Below, in pieces: positions 1-5,652 of a stretch of DNA of 7,159 nt (position 1 is its first letter; each line of letters starts with the position of its first letter). Origin of the DNA: a bacterium (GTDB lineage Bacteria > Armatimonadota > Fimbriimonadia > Fimbriimonadales > JBAXQP01); NCBI GenBank assembly GCA_037131655.1, contig JBAXQP010000140.1:1-7159 (forward strand), read 5' to 3'. The notes beneath the pieces were generated by a model. That model worked only from the letters and a program-made list of their open reading frames with translations, did no database searches and had not been told where the DNA came from. The translations under genes were made by a program, and so were the position numbers.

Positions 1-284
1 GTCACGATCCGATTCTGACGGTCTAAATTGATTGCCTTTGTACCGGTACGGAGGTTGATTTTACTCGTCTCATAAAAGGCACGGTTCTTTATTTCGGGAT
101 AATCTTTGGAAAGGCTATCATCGAGAAGGAACTCTTTGGACAATGGGGGTCTGTCAATAGGTGGGTTTGGTTCCCAACCAATGAGAGTTATCGTCCCGAC
201 GTGATCGCGCTCACGGATATACTGTGCCGCCCAGGCAGATGCCTCTCCGCCCCCAACCAGCAAATACTTGACTGTCTCTTCCAT
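1..284 (-). CDS. FAD-dependent pyridine nucleotide oxidoreductase, N-terminal part (runs off the left edge)
   Basis: The first 94 codons of a gene whose 3' part lies outside the window. The protein opens with a short beta strand and a dinucleotide-binding loop, YLLVGGGEASAWAA (residues 7-20, GxGxxxA type). An acidic residue, E38, closes the second strand, as expected for holding the FAD ribose. It is followed by PPIDRPPLSKEFL (about residues 41-53), a signature of the ferredoxin/rubredoxin/putidaredoxin reductase and AIFM3-like group. Family members are usually about 400 residues and pass electrons from NAD(P)H through FAD to a small redox carrier in the cytoplasm. The NAD(P)-binding and C-terminal domains cannot be seen here, so the partner and substrate are unknown. 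The ATG at 284 is fixed by a strong AAAGGAG box 6 bases upstream and by the closeness of the FAD loop to the N terminus. It lies 140 bases behind addB in the same direction. Confidence 0.85.
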   Translation of the reverse strand, partial: MEETVKYLLVGGGEASAWAAQYIRERDHVGTITLIGWEPNPPIDRPPLSKEFLLDDSLSKDYPEIKNRAFYETSKINLRTGTKAINLDRQNRIV

Positions 285-286
285 TG

Positions 287-297
287 TTTTCTCCTTT
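287..297 (-). promoter_or_regulatory. Ribosome binding site of the oxidoreductase gene
   Basis: The minus strand reads AAAGGAG followed by AAAACA and then ATG. GGAG is 6 bases from the start codon. This is the strongest Shine-Dalgarno sequence in the window and it decides the start of the oxidoreductase gene. Confidence 0.8.
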
Positions 298-306
298 ATT
301 ATGCAT

Positions 307-351
307 AGTCCTGATTATCAATACCCTACGAGGACAAGTCCTGTTCCTCGT
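307..351 (-). promoter_or_regulatory. Hairpin and operator-like palindrome in the oxidoreductase leader
   Basis: Two alternative symmetries overlap here. ACGAGGA (328-334) and TCCTCGT (345-351) form a perfect 7-base inverted repeat around a 10-base loop. Inside it, AGGAC (331-335) and GTCCT (338-342) form a 5+2+5 palindrome. The 7-mer AGTCCTG occurs at 337-343 and again at 307-313, exactly 30 bases apart. No run of T follows on either strand, so this does not look like an intrinsic terminator. A leader RNA hairpin or a repressor/activator site for the oxidoreductase gene is possible; this is inference from symmetry and position only. Confidence 0.35.
320..336 (-). repeat. Intergenic motif TGTCCTCG-yA-GGGTATT, copy 1
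   Basis: The minus strand reads TGTCCTCGTAGGGTATT here. A near-copy lies at 3697-3714 in the same orientation, and both are in gaps between genes. This copy ends 35 bases before the oxidoreductase start and overlaps the hairpin described at 307-351. With only two copies visible, it may be a dispersed small repeat, a shared regulatory site or chance. Confidence 0.35.
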
Positions 352-424
352 TATATAAAGAGTAATTCGTCGTTCTTTTAGTTTTTCCTTCTTAATTCTT
401 TGATTCCTAATCACCCAACCTCAC

Positions 425-3400
425 TTAGTCAAAAGGAGTTGCGTTTAACGGTTCACCGTCGTGGTGGCCGAATCGGTCTACTCGGCAGAGGTCGCCGTAG
501 GCGCAATGATTGCAGTGATCGCCTGGACGCGGAGTAATTTGTGCCTGTTTAAGCTGCATCGCAAGGCGAGCAACCTTTTTTTTGGTGGAGAGAAGCCATT
601 GGTTGAATTGGGGAATCCCCATCGTTTTAATACTGCGAGAGTCTTCGCCGGCCATTGGCCGAGCGAATTGAGCGCGTTGGGAGGCTGGAATATCCAAGTT
701 CAATAATCGGTCTCTGGCTCCTCGGGAAAGGGAGTCGTAGGCCGGAATAATGTTAGCGATACCGAATAGCTCCTTCAAAGCCATTGCGTAGAGGGGCATC
801 TGGAGGGAGCCGCCGTTATCGACCTCAATCCACCTTTGCTGTCCTTCCAGCTTATAGTCAATTACCATTGCCAAATTGCCGTCCTCGTTTACGTCTACTC
901 TGTCCATCGTGCCGCAGATATTGAGCGTTTCGCCGGTTGGCAAGGGGATGCTTAGCGGCTGGGGCTTTGAGTTGGGGTCAAGGGGACGATCTGAGGGCAT
1001 ATCGGGTTCCTCGGGCGCGGCAATCATGCCGAATGCCAACTCAAACATATTCGGCTGCAGTCCAAATGCGGCTTGATATAACGCCTCGCGAATCGCAAAA
1101 CCGCTGAGCAGCTCATCCGCCAGTAATCGGAGCATTCTAAGTTCCCACGCGCTGCCATCGGGCGGATTCTCCTCCAATAGCTCATCAATCTCGCGTCTTA
1201 ATTCAGCCGCTAGTGTTTCCGAATCTTCGCAGTTAGGCTTCTTTGAAAACCGTCTTCTCAAAGCCACATGCACCAATTGCCCCTGATCGGTGCGCTGAAT
1301 TCCCTGATGAAGGGCATGAAGTTGCATGCAGAAGCGGGCTAGATGCTGGAGCGGACATCGGGCCAGCGATTCGAGTTCGGTCACAGGGAGGGTTCGTCCA
1401 TTCCATGCTCTTAATTTAGCGGCATCATCGCCAAGCGTTTCCGGGCTACGCGGCAATCTGCGCCATTCGATTAAATCTTGCGTGATCGTCGGCCGTTCTT
1501 CAAGTAGCGGAATTCCCGGAGTTTCACTTAGAATCCCCGCGCCATATTCCGCCGCCAGGCTAAGCACTTGATCGGCTAAAGTTGTCGCTTCTTCACGTAA
1601 TGGGGCGACTTGTGAGAGTTTATACTCTTTCGTCTTAACTGACCCAGGCGGAAGGGCGTCTCTGAGTTCATTTAAATAGAACGCGGGGATTGCATCCGAG
1701 TCATCACCGGTGCGGGGGTAGGTAACGTATAATTTTTCTGAAGGTAATGTCACCGCCAGATAGAAACGAAGCCGCTCTTCTTCTGCCCGCTCTTGACCCG
1801 TGGTAAGCTGCTTACCTGTCAATTCAGCTAAAAGTTGCCGCTCATCGTCTCTTAGGAAAGGTTCTTCATTAATCCGCCGTGGAAATGACCCTTCAAGAAG
1901 CCCGACTACAAAAGCGATTCTCGGCTCAAAACCACCGGCGTTTGCTGCTTCGAGTAATCGAACCCCTTTGTCATCAGTAGGCAATCTAAAAGTCGCTTCA
2001 TCCCAACAAGTTTTGAGCCTTTCAAGATAGGAGCCATAAGGTTGAGGTTCATTACTTGATAACCGATCGAGGTCCGCAAGAGTTGTAAGAGCGTCGAAAG
2101 CTGCTCGTGTTGCCTGCCGGTCAGTTTTTTGAAGTGAAATATCGATTAAGGGGTTGGATTTTTCATAGCCAAGATCGTCGATCATCTCTTCGATATGTTT
2201 GTTAAAATCGGAAGCTGTTTGGGGTTTGCTGCTTACCCGTTCTTGCCAATCGATTAGCTTCTGGAGGAATTCGCCGGCCTCTTGCGAGTCTTCTTCCTGT
2301 ATACATAGAGCAGCAAAACTTGCCCACTCCTCTCGCCCGTCTTTCACTCTGGCTTTGGCAGAGGCGCGAGCGATGCGTTGCGCTTGCCACCGATTCAATG
2401 GCGAATAACTGGAGGCGAGGATTTCTATGACCTGCCCGCGCCGCCAGTTGCTATCGAACAGTTCGAGAGTGCGTAAAATTGTTCTTGCAAGCGAATTTCG
2501 AAGCAGCGGCTCATCCCTTTCCCAGGTAAATTTGACCCCAAAGCGAGCTAAGACGGTGCTGACGATGGGCGCATAACCGTTCCAATCCCGTGCCACAAAT
2601 GCCATTTCTTCAAACTTATACTCGCCGCTTTTTTGAATCCGATATGCCTCCCTCGCAATTTGCTCGATTTCCCCATAACGGTTTGGGGCATCGATTTCGA
2701 TTATTTGCGGCTGTGCTGGCTCAGTATCCGTGCAATTCGAATGGAAGAGATGGTGGGAGAGCAGTTGCAGACTCAGGCTTTTTGCTCGTTGATTAACGCT
2801 TGGGAGTTGTGTTTCCTCGACATCAAAACGTTTGAGGAGATGAGTGCGGGCACGATCGGAGGCCGTAAATAATCGGGTTCTTTCCGGGTGCCAGGCAAGT
2901 GTTACTCCCACGGATGCGCCGCTTTTTGACAGTGCCTCCATTAAAGCAAATTGAGCTTCGTTTAGAGGCTGAAACCCGTCAAACCATACGGACTGAAAAT
3001 CGATATGCGCCCCCTGTTCAACCGCATCGATAGCCGACCATGCAGTATCAGTCGGGGCGCTAACTCGAAGCTTGCCAAGGCAATGTAGGTACTCCTCCCA
3101 CAAAGAGCATAGTTCTTGAATTCTCTCGATAAAGCGGCGATCGCTTGCCCTTTCCGAAGCTTGAAAGGCGATTTCGAGCAGCGAATCAGAGGTAAAACCG
3201 GCCTGAGAAAGCTCTTCAAGGATATCGACCAATCGCCGATGAAACCCTGGCATCATTCGAACCCTTCCGAAATAACCGTCTTCAGCCAGAACAATTTCCG
3301 CACATCGGCCAATCGCGCCAACGCGAAGCGCTCGGGAAGCAGTTGGCAGAATAGATTTTCTGTTCTGGGAAGCCAGTTGTTTGCAGAAGAAGTCCCAGGT

Positions 3401-3598
3401 TACAATCTGCCCTTCAGCAATTTCCGAAGCTTGATCTTCTTCTGGAATCCTTGCCTTTAAAGCCTCTGCTTGAGCGTGACCAGGGACAACAATTGTAGTC
3501 TGGCTCGGACGCTGGAGGAATTCAGCCAAACAAACCGCTGATTTCCCCGCCCCCGGCAGCCCTGTAACAAGTCTCAAAGGATAAGGCAATGCATGCAT
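425..3598 (-). CDS. addB: AddB-like ATP-dependent helicase/deoxyribonuclease subunit
   Basis: A cytoplasmic protein of 1057 residues with the layout of AddB/RexB, the partner of AddA in the double-strand-break resection complex that feeds RecA recombination. The N terminus has an intact Walker A motif, GLPGAGKS (13-20), within a UvrD/Rep-like fold. The motif II region reads VWFDGFQ (204-210) rather than a DExx box, and the motif VI region (about 612-628) has Thr-Leu where an active helicase has Thr-Arg. Loss of those residues is typical of the AddB non-motor subunit. GLLEGSFPRR (566-575) is also typical. The C-terminal RecB-type nuclease has H777, E853, D899 (GTMDR), D914-Y-K916 and Q933xxxY937. 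C748 with C1029, C1032 and C1038 makes the 4Fe-4S staple. The ATG at 3598 is the first start after an in-frame stop at 3613-3611; its Shine-Dalgarno (AAGAAAG) is weak. AddB of Bacillus is somewhat longer, about 1160 residues. No addA is adjacent within the window. Confidence 0.85.
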   Translation of the reverse strand: MHALPYPLRLVTGLPGAGKSAVCLAEFLQRPSQTTIVVPGHAQAEALKARIPEEDQASEIAEGQIVTWDFFCKQLASQNRKSILPTASRALRVGAIGRCAEIVLAEDGYFGRVRMMPGFHRRLVDILEELSQAGFTSDSLLEIAFQASERASDRRFIERIQELCSLWEEYLHCLGKLRVSAPTDTAWSAIDAVEQGAHIDFQSVWFDGFQPLNEAQFALMEALSKSGASVGVTLAWHPERTRLFTASDRARTHLLKRFDVEETQLPSVNQRAKSLSLQLLSHHLFHSNCTDTEPAQPQIIEIDAPNRYGEIEQIAREAYRIQKSGEYKFEEMAFVARDWNGYAPIVSTVLARFGVKFTWERDEPLLRNSLARTILRTLELFDSNWRRGQVIEILASSYSPLNRWQAQRIARASAKARVKDGREEWASFAALCIQEEDSQEAGEFLQKLIDWQERVSSKPQTASDFNKHIEEMIDDLGYEKSNPLIDISLQKTDRQATRAAFDALTTLADLDRLSSNEPQPYGSYLERLKTCWDEATFRLPTDDKGVRLLEAANAGGFEPRIAFVVGLLEGSFPRRINEEPFLRDDERQLLAELTGKQLTTGQERAEEERLRFYLAVTLPSEKLYVTYPRTGDDSDAIPAFYLNELRDALPPGSVKTKEYKLSQVAPLREEATTLADQVLSLAAEYGAGILSETPGIPLLEERPTITQDLIEWRRLPRSPETLGDDAAKLRAWNGRTLPVTELESLARCPLQHLARFCMQLHALHQGIQRTDQGQLVHVALRRRFSKKPNCEDSETLAAELRREIDELLEENPPDGSAWELRMLRLLADELLSGFAIREALYQAAFGLQPNMFELAFGMIAAPEEPDMPSDRPLDPNSKPQPLSIPLPTGETLNICGTMDRVDVNEDGNLAMVIDYKLEGQQRWIEVDNGGSLQMPLYAMALKELFGIANIIPAYDSLSRGARDRLLNLDIPASQRAQFARPMAGEDSRSIKTMGIPQFNQWLLSTKKKVARLAMQLKQAQITPRPGDHCNHCAYGDLCRVDRFGHHDGEPLNATPFD

Positions 3599-3619
3599 TC
3601 TAAGTCTTTCTTATGTTCA

Positions 3620-3648
3620 CTTATCGAATAACTCTATGGATTCCGCAA
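3620..3648 (-). promoter_or_regulatory. Possible promoter for addB
   Basis: The minus strand has TTGCGG (3648-3643), a 17-base spacer and GATAAG (3625-3620). The -35 matches TTGACA in 3 of 6 positions and the -10 matches TATAAT in 4 of 6. The spacing is ideal and transcription would begin about 15 bases before the addB ATG. The hexamers are weak, so read-through from corA is equally possible. Confidence 0.25.
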
Positions 3649-3696
3649 ACCATCCCTACACCCTTCCTTGGAAAAGGAGGAGGTTGCTTCGGCACA

Positions 3697-3714
3697 AATA
3701 CCCTTGCGAGGACA
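3697..3714 (-). repeat. Intergenic motif TGTCCTCG-CAA-GGGTATT, copy 2
   Basis: The minus strand reads TGTCCTCGCAAGGGTATT, starting 3 bases after the corA stop codon and ending 98 bases before addB. It matches the copy at 320-336 in two blocks of 8 and 7 identical bases, separated by TA in one and CAA in the other. The inverted repeat that surrounds copy 1 is absent here, so any shared function would rest on the primary sequence. Confidence 0.35.
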
Positions 3715-3717
3715 CTT

Positions 3718-4734
3718 CTACAGCCACTTCATACGTTTGAAATAGACAATAAAAACAACCCAGATCGAGGTGATTAGCAACAACGCGAAGGGGTAGCCGA
3801 AAAACCAACTAAGCTCCGGCATATATTTAAAATTCATCCCGTAAATTCCTGCGATGATCCCGGCGCTCATGAGCATGATTGACCATGCGGTCAAGGTTTG
3901 CATTGTTATGTTCAGGCGGTTCGAGTTCTCTGCCAGCTTATTGGATGTTACAGATAGATAGGTATCAAGAGCGTTCGACATCAAGTCTCGATAGGTGTCG
4001 ATGCTATCGATTATCCTGACGAGATGGTCGTAGACATCACGAAAATAAGTGGAGCTTTTTTCGGCGAAGATTGGGATATCGCCCCGCAACAACACATTCA
4101 CCACATCTCTAAGGGGAGAAGCTAAACGTCGGAAGCTCAGTAAGTCTTTTTTGAGGACGAAAATACTCCTTAAGACTTGCTGGTCGGCGCCTTCGAAAAT
4201 CTTGTCCTCCATCTCATCGACTCTATCGGCAATATCATCGATAACAGGAAAGAAGTTATCAACCAACGAATCGAGGAGCGAGTAGACTGGAATGCCGACA
4301 TCAGTATCCATTCCTTGAGAATTGCGCTCCCAACGAGCTAAAACTTCATTCACCTCTTTGAAGGGTTTATCATGAATGGTGAGAAGAAAATTTCGCCCGA
4401 CAAACAGGTTCAGACGTTGAAAATCAACCCCCATAACCGAATATCCTAAAGTCTCATCAATCTGACGTGTAGCTTCACGAGCAGCGTAGACGACCATGTA
4501 ATAGGTGCTGTCATATTCTTCGATCTTGGGCCGGTCATAACGAACGTTCAGGTCTTCAATCGCAAGCGGATGAAGTCCAAGTTCTTCCTGGAGAAGCTGT
4601 ATCTCTTCAAACGACGGGTCTGTGGCGTCAATCCATAACAGATTGCCTTTTTTATCCAATAAATCGCTTATTTCGTGAGGCTCAATCTCTTTGCGAAATC
4701 CCGTATCCTGTCTATAACATATTGTCGTGATCAT
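3718..4734 (-). CDS. corA: CorA-family magnesium/cobalt transport protein
   Basis: A 338-residue member of the CorA 2-TM metal ion transporter family, which forms homopentameric channels in the inner membrane for Mg2+ (also Co2+ and Ni2+) uptake. The large N-terminal cytoplasmic domain includes LGLHPLAIEDL (52-62), a conserved CorA segment. A long charged helical region (about 160-285) corresponds to the stalk. TM1 (about 281-298) ends in the diagnostic YGMN (298-301), followed by the periplasmic-loop motif MPEL (305-308). TM2 (about 314-332) leads to a short basic tail, FKRMKWL. Length and order are normal for the family and nothing seems truncated. The ATG at 4734 has no Shine-Dalgarno at normal distance (GAGG is 14 bases away) and overlaps the stop of a 7-codon ORF as ATGA, so translational coupling is possible. 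The gene follows the small nuclease gene by 34 bases and is probably on the same transcript. Metal specificity cannot be read from the sequence. Confidence 0.95.
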   Translation of the reverse strand: MITTICYRQDTGFRKEIEPHEISDLLDKKGNLLWIDATDPSFEEIQLLQEELGLHPLAIEDLNVRYDRPKIEEYDSTYYMVVYAAREATRQIDETLGYSVMGVDFQRLNLFVGRNFLLTIHDKPFKEVNEVLARWERNSQGMDTDVGIPVYSLLDSLVDNFFPVIDDIADRVDEMEDKIFEGADQQVLRSIFVLKKDLLSFRRLASPLRDVVNVLLRGDIPIFAEKSSTYFRDVYDHLVRIIDSIDTYRDLMSNALDTYLSVTSNKLAENSNRLNITMQTLTAWSIMLMSAGIIAGIYGMNFKYMPELSWFFGYPFALLLITSIWVVFIVYFKRMKWL

Positions 4735-4754
4735 AATTTATAATTCTGCCTCAT
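4731..4754 (-). other. Possible 7-codon leader ORF coupled to corA
   Basis: An ATG at 4754 opens a reading frame MRQNYKL that stops at TGA (4733-4731), overlapping the corA ATG (4734-4732) as ATGA. An AGGA box at 4767-4764 is 9 bases upstream of this ATG, a better spacing than any box has for corA itself. A second 7-codon frame, MKNEAEL (ATG at 4761), is in frame with corA and stops one codon before it. Short leader peptides are known to control some Mg2+ transport genes (corL and mgtL in Salmonella), but no homology is claimed. An ORF this short may easily arise by chance. Confidence 0.25.
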
Positions 4755-4768
4755 TTTTCATGTTCCTG

Positions 4769-5584
4769 CTAAGTCGGCGGTTGATTGTGGCGATTCTTGA
4801 GATCTTCCTCTGCGGCGTCGAAAATACTGCGGAATTCGGTGTCTCGGCGGCAAAGGGGGTTGAAGTCACAATCACGGCAAATCGGTTTGTAGATGGGAGA
4901 TAAGTTCATATAATCGGCGTTGAGTATTTCGTTGGCTAAGAATAATATATCGGATTCGAGTTCATCTAATTCCTGATTGGAAAGCGAAGCGGAGCCTCGG
5001 GAGTTATCTCGCAGGGCAATGATGGTTGCGAAGTTTTCTTGCTCCGGATAGTGATATCGCGCTAGAAGCTGGTAGATAGACATTGCCAGATCGGTTTTCA
5101 CTTCTTCCGGCAGGATATTGGTACGCCCGCTCTTGTAGTCGACAATCTCTATGCGGCCATCATCATACTCTTCAACGCGGTCTATTCGGCCTACGAGGTA
5201 GAAGTCGCCCATATCCTTGCGAAGCTGTTTCTCAACGAAGAGGGTATGAGAGGTAATAACGGCTTCTTCTTCCGCTTGGACGTAGCTTTCAAGAAACCGC
5301 TTCCCAAGTTCATGATGCTCCTGAGAACTCTCCTCTGATTCATAACCGGCATCGACCCAAACGGATTCGTAATCAGCTATCACATCCTGAAGGGTGCTAA
5401 CCCCTGCTCCACCGCTTTGATGAAATCGTTGAAGGGCGCGATGCAATGTTGTGCCAAAGCTGTAAAAAGGCTTTGAACGCATATAAAACTTGCCGCGCGG
5501 GTCAATATAGCTCCAACGATACTTGACCGGACACGCAAGATAAACGCTAATTCGCGATGGGCTTAAAGTAGGTTTTCGAGGCAT
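4769..5584 (-). CDS. Stand-alone Fe-S PD-(D/E)XK nuclease, RecB/Cas4-like
   Basis: A 271-residue protein that is almost entirely a RecB-type nuclease domain (PD-(D/E)XK superfamily), likely a metal-dependent DNA exo/endonuclease in the cytoplasm. In order it shows C18 (YLACPVKYRW), H48 (FGTTLHRAL), E118 (FVEKQL), D135 (VGRIDRVE), D149-Y-K151 (IVDYKSG), Q172 with Y177, and C236, C239 and C245 (CRDCDFNPLC). The four cysteines match the 4Fe-4S staple of AddB and Cas4, and H/E/D/DxK are the expected catalytic set, so it looks active. It lacks helicase motifs. No cas genes or CRISPR repeats are near, so Cas4 proper is unlikely. The ATG at 5584 has AAGGA 4 bases upstream, and LSPSRISVYLACP is a normal N terminus for the family. 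It lies 68 bases after the GAF gene and 34 bases before corA. The in vivo substrate is not evident; a role in DNA repair or recombination is inferred from the family. Confidence 0.88.
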   Translation of the reverse strand: MPRKPTLSPSRISVYLACPVKYRWSYIDPRGKFYMRSKPFYSFGTTLHRALQRFHQSGGAGVSTLQDVIADYESVWVDAGYESEESSQEHHELGKRFLESYVQAEEEAVITSHTLFVEKQLRKDMGDFYLVGRIDRVEEYDDGRIEIVDYKSGRTNILPEEVKTDLAMSIYQLLARYHYPEQENFATIIALRDNSRGSASLSNQELDELESDILFLANEILNADYMNLSPIYKPICRDCDFNPLCRRDTEFRSIFDAAEEDLKNRHNQPPT

Positions 5585-5624
5585 AATTTCCTTATGTAAT
5601 GACCCTTTGGGAAGATTGCTTCAA

Positions 5625-5630
5625 ATTATA
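5625..5630 (-). promoter_or_regulatory. Possible -10 element before the small nuclease gene
   Basis: The minus strand has a perfect TATAAT in the 68-base gap after the GAF gene. Transcription would start about 33 bases before the nuclease ATG, leaving room for its AAGGA box. No TTGACA-like -35 is found 16-18 bases upstream and there is no extended TGn. This is weak support for an internal promoter serving the nuclease and corA. Confidence 0.3.
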
Positions 5631-5652
5631 ACGAATTGGGGCGGGAAAATAG

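Noticed and set aside
211..414. A 67-codon minus-strand frame overlapping the beginning of the oxidoreductase gene
   Set aside because: It lies in a different frame over the clearly recognisable FAD-binding N terminus and has no family features. Its upstream half is just the basic, AT-rich leader translated.
3116..3460. A 114-codon plus-strand frame inside addB
   Set aside because: It is antisense to a well-supported conserved gene and its translation resembles no known family. Other plus-strand frames within addB, corA and the GAF gene were rejected for the same reason.
3661..3690. CCTTCCTTGG-AAAAGGAGG as a terminator after corA
   Set aside because: The stem is only about 7 pairs with a wobble on the plus strand and has a mismatch on the minus strand, and no T-run follows. 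It is better seen as a purine/pyrimidine-biased stretch.
3674..3739. AAGGAGGAGG followed by a TTG-initiated 18-codon plus-strand frame
   Set aside because: Although the Shine-Dalgarno-like sequence is strong, the frame is tiny, begins with TTG, runs antisense into the 3' end of corA and has no visible promoter.
4769..5584. Cas4 of a CRISPR-Cas system
   Set aside because: The fold and cysteines fit, but the protein is longer than a typical Cas4, has no cas1/cas2 neighbour, and no repeat array exists in the window. A general RecB-family nuclease is the safer call.
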